Assembly (NCBI RefSeq): GCF_021991875.1 | Contig: NZ_JAHLKR010000011.1 | Coordinates: forward strand, 112,128-176,127 | Length of the DNA: 64,000 bases | From: Mycetohabitans sp. B8 | Lineage (GTDB): Bacteria > Pseudomonadota > Gammaproteobacteria > Burkholderiales > Burkholderiaceae | Direction: 5' to 3' | Shown: positions 17,685-26,134 of the stretch, in pieces | Layout: each line of letters starts with the position of its first letter | How positions within the stretch are numbered: the stretch's first letter is position 1 | Notes under the pieces: generated by a model | Database searches by the model: none | What the model was told of the DNA's origin: nothing | What the model saw: only the letters and a program-made list of their open reading frames with translations | Program-made: the position numbers and the translations under genes

Positions 17685-18318
17685 TCCCTTCTGGTCGGGC
17701 GCGCCGCTCGGAAGAGCGGCGTGCTGGTCCGCGCCAGGTGGTCAGTGTCAACCCGGATAGGCATCGTCCACCGGCAGGTCGGCGAGCTTGAAGATCACCC
17801 GAAGCGTGGCCGGCTTGATGTCGCGGCCGGCCGCGAGTGTGGTGAGCACGAAGTCGACCACCTTCGCATATTTGAGCAGTTGCAGGCAACTGACTGCGCC
17901 TGGCCGTGCTGTCGTCCCTGCGCCGCAGTCCGTCTGCGGTGCCGCGTCTGGACTGCCCGTCCTTGTCTCAGTGACGTCACATCCGGCTCGTGTTACGGTG
18001 TTGCTTGTTGCACCAGCGGTTCCGACAATCCCGCCCTCGCGTGCCGCAAGCCTGGTGCGACGTGGCGCCAGCGCCGTTTCATCGCGCGCCCGGCAGGGCA
18101 TCGAAGTGCCGCACACCGCAGATCGCACATAAAGCGGGCTAGTGTCGGCCGGATGGCTTCGCGGCTGCTGTCGGCGATGGATCTCGCCGGTGCCGCAGGC
18201 TTTTTCGGTACACTGTCACCGGAGGCCAGTTGCATGGATTGTGCAACCGGCCTACCGGTGACAACTGTGCGCCACCGCGCTTGTCGGCGTGGCGCTTGAA
18301 CCTGTGTTTCGACCTCCC
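17685..18318. other. 634-bp region without a supported gene; possible remnant on minus strand
   Basis: The minus frame 17748-18128 ends in a protein-like stretch (KYAKVVDFVLTTLAAGRDIK, then PATLRVIFKLADLPVDDAYP), while its first ~80 codons look like translated noise. This may be the 3' end of a lost gene, but I do not recognise the family. The rest holds no repeat, RNA or promoter that I can defend. Confidence 0.35.
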
Positions 18319-19188
18319 ATGTCCGAGAAGTACGACGTCCGCCCCGGCCAATCCATTGAATTGCTCAAGGAACTCCATATCCTGACGCGCGAGGGCAAGC
18401 TTAACCAGGACAGCCGGCGCAAGCTCAAGCAGGTCTACCACCTGTACCAATTCATCGAACCCCTGCTCGCCGAGTTGAAGCAACAGGGCGGCGACGTGAC
18501 GCTGGTCGATCATGGTGCCGGCAAGTCGTACCTCGGTTTTATCCTGTACGATCTGTTCTTCAAGAACCTGGGCGACGGCTCGCGCCTGTACGGTATCGAG
18601 GCGCGCGACGAACTGGTGACCCAATCCGTTGATCTGGCCGCCCGGCTCGGGTTTTCTGGTATGGCGTTTCTAAAATTATCTGTAGCGGAGTCGATCGCAT
18701 CGGCCAAACTGCCGTCAGCGGTAGATATCGTTACTGCGCTGCATGCGTGCAATACTGCGACCGACGATGCGATCCGCTTTGCTCTGGCCAAGCAAGCCCG
18801 CTATATCGTGCTGGTGCCATGCTGCCAGGCGGAGGTGGCGGCCGTGTTGAGGCGCAACAAGGCGAAGGCGCTCGGACGCACCGTGCTGAGCGAGCTATGG
18901 CGCCATCCGCTGCACACGCGCGAATTCGGCAGCCAGTTGACCAACGTGCTGCGCTGCCTGCAGTTAGAGGCGCATGGGTATCACGTTAGCGTGACCGAAC
19001 TGGTCGGCTGGGAACACTCGCTGAAAAACGAACTCATCATTGCCACTTACAAAAACCTGCCACGTCGCAAGCCATCCGAGCGGCTAACGGCGATGTTGGC
19101 CGAACTCGGGCTGGAAGAACTCGCGCAACGTTTTTTCATCCCGGCGCTGGCCCGCGAGCGCGAGCAGCGGATCGCCGATCCGGCATGA
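18319..19188 (+). CDS. SAM-dependent methyltransferase-like protein (Methyltransf_32 type)
   Basis: The product is 289 aa from the ATG at 18319 (MSEKYDVRPGQSIELLKELH); the frame is open 10 codons further up but that start is less likely. VTLVDHGAGKSYLGFILYDL looks like the SAM-binding motif I of the Methyltransf_32 family, followed by RLYGIEARDEL (motif II) and DIVTALHACNTATDDAIRFA. A CC pair occurs in IVLVPCCQAEVAA. Members occur widely in proteobacteria and, fused to other domains, in eukaryotes, but the substrate is generally unknown. It stands alone between decayed sequence and the DUF1415 gene (convergent, ending 1 bp apart). Confidence 0.75.
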   Translation: MSEKYDVRPGQSIELLKELHILTREGKLNQDSRRKLKQVYHLYQFIEPLLAELKQQGGDVTLVDHGAGKSYLGFILYDLFFKNLGDGSRLYGIEARDELVTQSVDLAARLGFSGMAFLKLSVAESIASAKLPSAVDIVTALHACNTATDDAIRFALAKQARYIVLVPCCQAEVAAVLRRNKAKALGRTVLSELWRHPLHTREFGSQLTNVLRCLQLEAHGYHVSVTELVGWEHSLKNELIIATYKNLPRRKPSERLTAMLAELGLEELAQRFFIPALAREREQRIADPA

Positions 19189-19764
19189 TCAACGACGTTC
19201 GTCGTCCGCTTCCAGCAGGCGGCGCCAGCCCGCGTGACCGAGTGCGCGCATCGTTTGCTCGTTGCGTTCGTAGATTTGCGCCGCATCCGCAAACGCGTCA
19301 ACGGCCCGTGTCACGCTGGCTTCCCGCAGCAGATGCAGGATCGGATACGGCGCGCGGTTCGTGTAGTTCTCGATGTCGTGCTCACCGGTGCCGGCGAATT
19401 GGAACAGGGGATGAAAGCTCGCGATCTGCACGATGCCTTCCAGCGCGCGCCGACGCAAAAGCTTGTCCGCGCGTGGCAGGAAATCATTGAACGCGTAAAA
19501 GTCGGCAAATGCGTCCGGCAATATCAGCAACGTCGTATCGATCGATTGCGGATCCGCCTCGACCAGCGTCTGCAGTTCGACATCGAGCGCGGCCAGCACG
19601 TCGGCGTCGGTGCAGGCGTCGCTGACCGTGTAGCGGATCTGCCGCTTGACATGGACGGACTTCGCGAAAGGGCACAGATTCAGGCCAATGACGGCCCGTT
19701 CGAGCCATTGCACCGTGGCGCCGACGACGGCGGCGCGGCCCTTGTGTTCATCGTGTATCGGCAT
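19189..19764 (-). CDS. DUF1415 family protein
   Basis: This is a 191-aa cytosolic protein matching the DUF1415 pattern: VGATVQWLERAVIGLNLCPF near the N-terminus, with the conserved Cys, then DTTLLILPDAFADFYAFNDF and IASFHPLFQFAG with NYTNRAPYPILHLLRE. The function is not established. Its start overlaps the 3' end of the upstream TetR gene by 17 bp, so the two are co-transcribed and translationally coupled. The regulator may control its own operon. Confidence 0.85.
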   Translation of the reverse strand: MPIHDEHKGRAAVVGATVQWLERAVIGLNLCPFAKSVHVKRQIRYTVSDACTDADVLAALDVELQTLVEADPQSIDTTLLILPDAFADFYAFNDFLPRADKLLRRRALEGIVQIASFHPLFQFAGTGEHDIENYTNRAPYPILHLLREASVTRAVDAFADAAQIYERNEQTMRALGHAGWRRLLEADDERR

Positions 19765-20407
19765 CGGAGGGGGCGGTGGCCGCGTCGATCAATTGGGCGG
19801 CCAAGGCCGGCGTCGAGTCGATCACATCGCAGCGCGGATTGAAGGTCTGGCTGGCGGTGTAGACGCCCTCAACGAGCAACGCAAGCGACGCGCCGAGCCG
19901 TGTAGGCTCGCGTGCGCCGGCCTGTCGCGCCAGATCGGTCAGCCGTTCGAGCAACGCTGTTTTGTTACGGGCGACGATTTGGCGCGCCGGGTGGTTTCGG
20001 TCCGAAAACTCGCACGATACGTTGGCAAACGGACAACCCCGGTAGTCAGGTCGGCGTGCGCGCGCGGCCAGATCGTCAAAAAACTGCTTCAATTGGCGTG
20101 CCGGCTGCCCGGGATGTTGCGCAGTACTGCGTTCGAACCGTTGCCAATACTCGGCGTCCATCCGGTTTAGGTACGCGACCACGAGCTCGTCTTTCGAGGC
20201 GAACTGGCGGTACAGGCTCATCTTGTTGACGCCCGCCTGCTCGACGACTGCGTCGATACCCACCGCACGTATGCCTTGAGCGTAGAACAGCCGCACCGCC
20301 GCGTCGAGCAACTGTTGCTGCGCATCGGCGCCTGCTGTCGGCGCACGCCGATGCGTGCTGGTGGACGGCGTTCGCGCGTGTGTGGAGGGTGGATTGCTGC
20401 GACTCAT
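19748..20407 (-). CDS. TetR-family transcriptional regulator
   Basis: The product is 219 aa. After a ~30-residue Ser/Thr/Pro-rich N-terminal stretch comes the DNA-binding domain (QQQLLDAAVRLFYAQGIRAV, then GIDAVVEQAGVNKMSLYRQF). The C-terminal ligand domain has CPFANVSCEFSD, seen in TetR members of the YcdC/QacR-like type. It overlaps the DUF1415 gene. The 500 bp upstream hold an MFS transporter remnant on the same strand, which might be a former target. The effector ligand is unknown. Confidence 0.85.
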   Translation of the reverse strand: MSRSNPPSTHARTPSTSTHRRAPTAGADAQQQLLDAAVRLFYAQGIRAVGIDAVVEQAGVNKMSLYRQFASKDELVVAYLNRMDAEYWQRFERSTAQHPGQPARQLKQFFDDLAARARRPDYRGCPFANVSCEFSDRNHPARQIVARNKTALLERLTDLARQAGAREPTRLGASLALLVEGVYTASQTFNPRCDVIDSTPALAAQLIDAATAPSDADTR

Positions 20408-20639
20408 GACTCATTTCTGCACTGCACCAATACGAGACGCTTGGCAGCGCGTTACCGTGCCTTGATAGGTTACCGGTCAGTCACTCAGATCGCAACCCTA
20501 TGTTACCGATCAGTAATGTGCAGTGGCAATCGAACCAACGGGACAGGCACCCATGAATGCAGCGGATCGGCGCTCGCTGCCATGATGGAGGGGTGGCGGG
20601 GTAGTCGCCGCTCACCCATTGGGCGCTGCGTTCGCGGTG

Positions 20640-20815
20640 GCGCCAATCAGATAGCCGCCGAACACCGATGAACAAGCATAGGCGCCACCCATAGTCCGGT
20701 GGCAGCAGCGCGGGGGCTAGCAGCACGATCGAGCCCGCCGCGCCCAATCCTGCTCCGAGCCAGAACGTGCCGTTGATCGTCAAATCGGTCCAGCCGCGCA
20801 GCGACAGAGGCTTTG
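20640..20815 (-). pseudogene. MFS transporter fragment
   Basis: On the minus strand AKPLSLRGWTDLTINGTFWL then GAGLGAAGSIVLLAPALLPP and DYGWRLCLFIGV reads exactly like the second to fourth membrane helices of a sugar/metabolite MFS permease. The frame degenerates on both sides, leaving about 175 bp of homology. It is a remnant upstream of the TetR gene. Confidence 0.7.
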
Positions 20816-20906
20816 CTTGCAGCGCTGCTTCGTGCTAAAAACCTGTCCCTTCCCGAGTGGGTGGTGTCAGCCGCGAGTTCGCAGCCGGCCGTCCTAGGAG
20901 CATCGA

Positions 20907-22169
20907 ATGAACTATTGTGCAATCGATTTTGGCACGTCCAATTCTGCCGTCGCGCTGCCGGCGCGGGGCGCCGCGCCGCATGGCGTCCGGCTGGCCCCGG
21001 TCGAGGGCGACCATGCGACCCTGCCCACGGCCGTGTTCTTCAATCTGGACGAGGACATTCGTGTGTTCGGCCGGGCTGCGATCGAATCCTATATCGATGG
21101 CTACGACGGACGGCTGATGCGCTCGATGAAGAGCATTCTGGGCTCGTCGCTGGCCGAGCAGAGCACTGAATTGGGGGACGGCACTGCGGTGCGTTATCTG
21201 GACGTGATCGTGCTGTTCCTACATCATCTGAAACAGTGTGCGCAGGCCGCGTCGGGCCGGCCGGTGGAGCGGGCGGTGTTAGGCCGTCCCGTATTCTTCG
21301 TCGACGACGATCCCCGGGCCGATCGTCTGGCGCAGGACCAGTTAAAAACAGCCGCCCAGGCCGTAGGTTTTCGGCACATCGAGTTCCAGTTCGAGCCGAT
21401 TGCCGCGGCGTTCGACTACGAGTCGCGGCTCGATTCCGAGAAACTGGTGCTGGTCGCCGATATCGGCGGCGGTACGTCCGACTTCTCGCTGGTGCGGGTT
21501 GGGCCGGAGCGGGCGCGCAAGCTCGAACGGCAAGCAGACGTGCTTGGCCACCACGGCGTACACGTGGCCGGCACCGATTTTGATCGGCGCGTGGAGTTGG
21601 TGGCGATCATGCGTGAGTTGGGCTATCAATCACTGGACGAACAGGGGCGTGAGGTGCCGAACCGAATTTACTTTGACCTCGCGACTTGGCACTTGATCAA
21701 CACCGTCTATGCACCCAAGCGGGTGGGCGAGTTGCGGCTGACCAAGTACGTTTATGCGCAGCCCCGCTACCATGACCGGCTGATGCGTGTCATCGATGCG
21801 CGGCTCGGACATGCGCTTGCCGGGCTGGCCGAGCGCGCGAAGATCGACGTGGCCGTGGGCGGCGACGCGACGCTCGACTTGTCCCAGGTCGAGACCGAGT
21901 TGGCGGTGGCTTTTTCCGAGCCGGCACTGCTGGAGGCGGCGCAGGATGAGATCCGCCGGATTGTGAACGCGGCGCGCGACACGCTACGTCAGGCCGGCGT
22001 GCAGGCCGCCGATTTGGGGGCGGTGTACTTCACCGGCGGCTCGACTGGTTTGCGCTGCGTGACCGGGGCGATCGGCGACGCGTTTGCGCAGGCGGAGAAA
22101 GTCTTTGGTGATCGTCTGGCCAGCGTCGCCACCGGACTGGGGATCCACGCGCAGCGTCTGTTTGATTGA
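20907..22169 (+). CDS. yegD: Hsp70-family chaperone, YegD-like
   Basis: The product is 420 aa; the ATG is preceded by GGAG with a 6-nt spacer. The N-terminal phosphate loop is CAIDFGTSNSAVALP, the connect/phosphate-2 region LVLVADIGGGTSDFSLVRVG, and the adenosine motif LGAVYFTGGSTGLRCV. It is an actin-fold ATPase without the substrate-binding and lid domains of DnaK, as in YegD. Its role is poorly defined; it is thought to be chaperone-like. It is a single gene, followed by a hairpin at 22213-22240. Confidence 0.88.
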   Translation: MNYCAIDFGTSNSAVALPARGAAPHGVRLAPVEGDHATLPTAVFFNLDEDIRVFGRAAIESYIDGYDGRLMRSMKSILGSSLAEQSTELGDGTAVRYLDVIVLFLHHLKQCAQAASGRPVERAVLGRPVFFVDDDPRADRLAQDQLKTAAQAVGFRHIEFQFEPIAAAFDYESRLDSEKLVLVADIGGGTSDFSLVRVGPERARKLERQADVLGHHGVHVAGTDFDRRVELVAIMRELGYQSLDEQGREVPNRIYFDLATWHLINTVYAPKRVGELRLTKYVYAQPRYHDRLMRVIDARLGHALAGLAERAKIDVAVGGDATLDLSQVETELAVAFSEPALLEAAQDEIRRIVNAARDTLRQAGVQAADLGAVYFTGGSTGLRCVTGAIGDAFAQAEKVFGDRLASVATGLGIHAQRLFD

Positions 22170-22212
22170 CGCGTACGTCGGATGAAAAAAATCGCGGTTG
22201 CCTAAAAGACGC

Positions 22213-22240
22213 AACCCCACGCTCCGAAGAACGTGGGGTT
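22213..22240 (-). terminator. Intrinsic terminator between cspA and the Hsp70 gene
   Basis: AACCCCACG (22213-22221) and CGTGGGGTT (22232-22240) form a perfect 9-bp stem with a 10-nt loop. On the minus strand GCGTCTTTT follows, giving a short U tract, so it most likely ends the cspA transcript. It could also slow plus-strand transcription from the Hsp70 gene. Confidence 0.65.
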
Positions 22241-22301
22241 CGTCAGCAGTCTGACCGCGTAGCGCGGGGGGCATTGGCGCATCGCGCCAGTCGGCAGGGG
22301 C

Positions 22302-22505
22302 TTACGCCGCGCGAATATTCGCCGCTTGCTTGCCCTTCGGGCCCGTCTTCACTTCGTACGTGACTCTTTGGTTTTCCTGAAGAGTCTTGAAGCCATCCAT
22401 GCGAATTTCGGAGAAGTGCGCAAACAGGTCTTCACCACCGCCGTCCGGCGTAATAAAGCCAAAACCTTTGGCGTCGTTGAACCACTTGACGGTTCCGGTT
22501 TCCAT
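22302..22505 (-). CDS. cspA: Cold-shock protein, CspA family
   Basis: The product is 67 aa from the ATG at 22505: [20 protein letters not shown], with RNP1 (KGFGFITP) and RNP2-like LFAHFSEI. It is an OB-fold RNA/ssDNA chaperone. Upstream codons in frame (to 22580) are 5' leader, not protein; such genes normally have long structured leaders. AAGGAT precedes the ATG by 9 nt. It is monocistronic, ending in a hairpin terminator. Confidence 0.93.
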   Translation of the reverse strand: METGTVKWFNDAKGFGFITPDGGGEDLFAHFSEIRMDGFKTLQENQRVTYEVKTGPKGKQAANIRAA

Positions 22506-22780
22506 AAAACGAATCCTTAAAAATGAATAAGGGCCGAGGCCCGATAGCGCACGAAAATCAAGGAAGGGTGAGAGGAACAACCGAAGTACCGTCGTGGGAG
22601 ACTACAGATGGACAACCACCAACACTCGCCGCTTGAAATCCTGCAAACACGTTTATATTGCGAAAATCCGACCCGGTCAATGCTTTCTTCGCAAACTCAG
22701 TAGTTTCCCCAATGCGCTTCGACCGGGATTGCTTCGGATTCCGTGGTTTTCCGCAACGGCCCGCCTCACCATCAAAAATG

Positions 22781-22804
22781 GGCGTAGAACTCGCTTTCTA
22801 CGCC
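22781..22804 (-). terminator. Orphan minus-strand hairpin with T-run
   Basis: GGCGTAGAA (22781-22789) and TTCTACGCC (22796-22804) form a perfect 9-bp stem with a 6-nt loop. On the minus strand it is followed by CATTTTTG, giving an intrinsic-terminator look. No gene lies upstream of it on that strand before the divergent permease, so it may end a short antisense or small RNA made from 22805-23020. Confidence 0.5.
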
Positions 22805-22880
22805 GCGGCTGACGTTTTGTGTTAATCATTTGTCATTTGTTTGATGCCGCGAGCAGGGGTTGATGCCACGCTTGTCGGGT

Positions 22881-23002
22881 CGTCTCGTGTTTCGCCGATT
22901 CGCAACTCATCAGTCAGTTGAAAGGTGCCACCGTTAAACTTCGCGCCGGTTGCAACCGACGCGTGACGCGTACTCACGAGACGTGCCAGCCGGAAACGGC
23001 AC
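22881..23002 (+). promoter_or_regulatory. Structured leader upstream of the amino-acid permease
   Basis: CGTCTCGTG (22881-22889) can pair perfectly with CACGAGACG (22975-22983), enclosing about 85 nt with further short stems. A second hairpin GTGCC/GGCAC (22983-22987 with 22998-23002) shares base 22983 with the first, so the two may compete just ahead of the translation start. I do not recognise a known riboswitch consensus. A regulatory role is inferred from the pairing and position only. Confidence 0.4.
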
Positions 23003-23037
23003 AGCGGTAAGGCGCGCTCATGTTCCTAGGAGATGTT

Positions 23038-24636
23038 GTGGATAGTTCGATCAAGCGAAACATCAGCCCATTTGCGCTGATGTTGACCGGCTTGGGCTCG
23101 ATTATCGGGTCGGGCTGGCTCTTTGGAGCCTGGAAGGCGGCAAAAATTGCAGGGCCGGCGGCAATTATTGCATGGGTGATTGGCGCGGTAGTGATCCTGG
23201 CGATCGCGCTGACCTATGCGGAACTCGGGGCGATGTTCCCCGAGTCGGGCGGCATGGTCCGCTATGCCCGCTACTCCCATGGTTCGCTGGTCGGCTTCAT
23301 CAGCGCGTGGGCGAACTGGATCGCGATCGTCTCCGTGATACCGATCGAGGCAGAGGCATCGATCCAATATATGAGCTCATGGCCTTATGATTGGGCCCAT
23401 GCGCTGTTCGTGCACGGCGAGCTGACCTTACCCGGGCTCTTGCTGTCGGCTGTGCTCGTGATCGTGTACTTCCTGTTGAACTATTGGGGTGTAACGCTGT
23501 TCGCGCACGCAAATTCGGCCATCACGATCTTCAAGTTTCTGATTCCGGGCGCCACCATTCTGGGCCTCGTGCTAACCGGCTTTCATACCGATAACTTTGC
23601 GACCGGTGCGACTGGGCAGTTCGCGCCTTATGGTTGGTCGGCGGTGCTAACCGCGGTGGCTACCAGCGGCATTGTCTTCGCCTTCAATGGGTTCCAGAGT
23701 CCGGTGAACCTGGCGGGCGAGGCGCGCAATCCGGGCCGCAGCGTGCCGTTCGCCGTGGTCGGCTCAATCCTGATCGCGCTGGTGATCTATGTGCTGCTGC
23801 AAGTCGCGTATATTGGCGCCATCAATCCAGCGGCCGTCGTCAAGGGCTGGGACAAGCTGAATTTCAGTTCACCGTTTGCCGAGCTTGCGCTCGTGCTGAA
23901 TCTGAATTGGCTCGCGATGCTGCTGTACGTTGATGCGTTCGTGAGCCCCAGCGGCACCGGTACCACCTACATGGCGACGACGACCCGGATGATTTACGCG
24001 ATGGAGCGTAACAACACGTTGCCCAAGATTTTCAGCAGTGTGCATCCGCTCTATGGGGTGCCGCGGCCCGCGATGTGGTTCAACCTGATCGTCTCGTTCA
24101 TTTTCCTATTCTTTTTCCGTGGCTGGAGTTCATTGGCCGCGGTCATCTCGGTGGCCACGGTGATCTCGTATTTGACGGGGCCGATCAGCCTAATGGCGCT
24201 GCGCCGCACCAGCGGGGATATCGCCCGGCCGCTGCGCATTCCTGGCATGGGCTTGATTGCGCCGTTTGCGTTTGTCTGCGCGTCGCTGATCTTGTATTGG
24301 GCAAAATGGCCGCTGACCGGTGAGATCATCCTGCTGATGGTCGTCGCGCTGCCGGTCTTCTTCTACTACCAAGCCAAGGCGGGCTGGAAAGGGTTCTCCA
24401 AGGATTGGCGCTCAGCCTGGTGGTTGGTCACCTACCTGCCTGTGATGGCGGTGCTGTCGTGCATCGGCAGCAGGCCGTTCGGCGGGCTCGGCTACATCCC
24501 TTATGGTTGGGACATGGCGCTCGTTGCGGTGATCTCGCTCGGGTTCTATCAGTGGGGGGTGTCTAGCGGCTGGCGCACCGCGTATCTGGATGAGCGGGAA
24601 CAGCGCGAGGAAATCCTGGAAGGCGTCGGTATTTGA
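23038..24636 (+). CDS. APC-superfamily amino-acid permease
   Basis: The product is 532 aa from a GTG at 23038, which has AGGAG seven bases upstream; the in-frame ATG at 23020 overlaps that ribosome site and is less likely. There are about 12 or more membrane helices. SPFALMLTGLGSIIGSGWLF is the APC substrate-site motif in helix 1, followed by GAMFPESGGMVRYARYSHGS and VFAFNGFQSPVNLAGEARNP. It is an H+-coupled amino-acid symporter most like aspartate/glutamate-type permeases by eye; the substrate is uncertain. It is a single gene with a structured leader and a strong 3' hairpin. Confidence 0.85.
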   Translation: MDSSIKRNISPFALMLTGLGSIIGSGWLFGAWKAAKIAGPAAIIAWVIGAVVILAIALTYAELGAMFPESGGMVRYARYSHGSLVGFISAWANWIAIVSVIPIEAEASIQYMSSWPYDWAHALFVHGELTLPGLLLSAVLVIVYFLLNYWGVTLFAHANSAITIFKFLIPGATILGLVLTGFHTDNFATGATGQFAPYGWSAVLTAVATSGIVFAFNGFQSPVNLAGEARNPGRSVPFAVVGSILIALVIYVLLQVAYIGAINPAAVVKGWDKLNFSSPFAELALVLNLNWLAMLLYVDAFVSPSGTGTTYMATTTRMIYAMERNNTLPKIFSSVHPLYGVPRPAMWFNLIVSFIFLFFFRGWSSLAAVISVATVISYLTGPISLMALRRTSGDIARPLRIPGMGLIAPFAFVCASLILYWAKWPLTGEIILLMVVALPVFFYYQAKAGWKGFSKDWRSAWWLVTYLPVMAVLSCIGSRPFGGLGYIPYGWDMALVAVISLGFYQWGVSSGWRTAYLDEREQREEILEGVGI

Positions 24637-24656
24637 GCGTGGGGCATTGGTATCGG

Positions 24657-24710
24657 CGAGCCGCCCGCGTGCATCGGTGTCAATCCGCGCCGATGCACGC
24701 GGGCGGCTCG
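24657..24710. terminator. 21-bp perfect hairpin between convergent genes
   Basis: CGAGCCGCCCGCGTGCATCGG and its exact complement (24690-24710) flank a 12-nt loop, 20 bp after the permease stop and 15 bp before the stop of the convergent CopD gene. There is no T-run on either side. The very stable stem probably blocks transcription from both directions. Confidence 0.65.
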
Positions 24711-24725
24711 CGCCGCCGCACTGCG

Positions 24726-25757
24726 TTACGCCGGCGGCAGGTGCGATAGCGTCGCCGCCGCAATCAGCGCGGCCGCCAGCAATGCCGACTCGACTAACAG
24801 TGTCCTGCCAAGATGGGCGGCCGTGACTGAATAGCGCGGCGACAACGTATTGCTTTCTCCTTCATGAGCGCGTTGCGCATCGCGCAGCCGCGGCAACCAT
24901 ACAGCACGGTTCAGTGTCCTGAGCAATACGGCCGCCGCCACGATGACGAGCTTGGCGCCAAGCCATCGGCCGTAGTATGTGCCGGCTAATGGGGCGGGCG
25001 CGTTGGCGCAGATCCATGCGACGTTGTATAAGCCGGTGAGCGCGACCAACGCCAAGGCGATTGCCGACGCGCGAGACAGTCGTTCACAAAACGCCAGATG
25101 CCGCCCACCGTCGGCGCGTGTATGCAAGGCGAACGTCGGCAACACGAATGCCGCGATGCTCACGCCGCCAGCCCATGCGGCACTCGCGCCGACATGGACG
25201 CAGTACACGGCCTGCGTGAGGCTAAAGTCGCCCGCATCTGCCGCATGACTGGCCGCGGCCTTGCCTGCCGCATACAGTGCGAGGCCCAGCACCGTGATGC
25301 GCATCGGCCAACGGGGTAGGGCGCTGCCCGGTCCGGGTAGCGGGCCGCCTCGTGCTTGGCCGCCGCGCAGATGCACGCGCGAGGCGGCGAGTGCCACCGC
25401 GATACCGGCCGCCCCGGTCAGCCACGCGGCGCCGTAATGCGACTGCCGCAGCACGATGCCCAGCATGCCCAGCGCGGCGCTCAGTGTCGAGTTGCTCATC
25501 GTGGCGGCCTGCAGCCACAGGTACACCAACTGGGTGATGCCCAGCGCGCACAACGAAAACCATAGGATGGCCGGCCATCGGATGCCAGGCATGGCTTGCT
25601 TGATCGAGCCACGCAGCCTTAGCCGTGCGGCGTCGCGAGACGAAGCGAACACGGTGGCCAGCGTCGCGCCGCACAGTATCGAGCCTGCGGCGATCGCGAA
25701 CAGCACGTCCTGGATGGCGGCAATCGTCATCTGCATGATGGAGAGGGACGAGATCAT
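24726..25757 (-). CDS. copD: CopD-domain copper-resistance membrane protein
   Basis: This is a 343-aa integral membrane protein with about eight helices. The C-terminal CopD domain shows AVYCVHVGASAAWAGGVSIA (conserved His/Trp), LSRASAIALALVALTGLYNV and TYYGRWLGAKLVIVAAAVLL. CopD proteins move copper across the inner membrane with periplasmic CopC. No CopC is visible next door; a 61-codon frame upstream overlaps the start by ATGA but does not resemble CopC. The exact start among three close ATGs (25757, 25736, 25730) is uncertain. Confidence 0.85.
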   Translation of the reverse strand: MISSLSIMQMTIAAIQDVLFAIAAGSILCGATLATVFASSRDAARLRLRGSIKQAMPGIRWPAILWFSLCALGITQLVYLWLQAATMSNSTLSAALGMLGIVLRQSHYGAAWLTGAAGIAVALAASRVHLRGGQARGGPLPGPGSALPRWPMRITVLGLALYAAGKAAASHAADAGDFSLTQAVYCVHVGASAAWAGGVSIAAFVLPTFALHTRADGGRHLAFCERLSRASAIALALVALTGLYNVAWICANAPAPLAGTYYGRWLGAKLVIVAAAVLLRTLNRAVWLPRLRDAQRAHEGESNTLSPRYSVTAAHLGRTLLVESALLAAALIAAATLSHLPPA

Positions 25758-25939
25758 CGGGCCGCGCTCCGGTTGTCAACTACGCGTGTGCGCGGTCGCG
25801 CGACGGCGGTGGGCGACGCATCTTCACGGGGTGTGACAGTGTTTTCGCGGGCGGCGACGGAAAGTGGGTGCAATGCTTGGATAGTCATCGAGGCTGGAGC
25901 AGTCGGTGCGCTGTCCCACCAAGCCACGGCGACCGTCAT
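25754..25939 (-). CDS. Uncertain 61-codon ORF overlapping copD start
   Basis: The frame (MTVAVAWWDSAPTAPASMTI...) ends with TGA overlapping the copD ATG as ATGA, the layout of translational coupling. There is no ribosome site, no signal peptide and no His/Met copper ligands, so it is not a CopC. It may be chance in GC-rich DNA or the tail of a lost gene. The remaining sequence up to 26134 shows nothing further. Confidence 0.2.
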   Translation of the reverse strand: MTVAVAWWDSAPTAPASMTIQALHPLSVAARENTVTPREDASPTAVARPRTRVVDNRSAAR

Positions 25940-26134
25940 CGCAGGGTGGGCAGTGGCAGGACGGGCGGGCGGCAGGCATCGGCGCCGGGTCCGCGTATGT
26001 CGGGAAAACGAGCGCCGATTATGCCATGCGCCGCGACATGGTGAGCGTGCGCGAAGCCGCTTCGCCGCGACGATGATGCGGTGTGTGCCACGGGCTCGCG
26101 TCCCGAATGTCGCTGCCCCGTTGCCTATGCGGCG

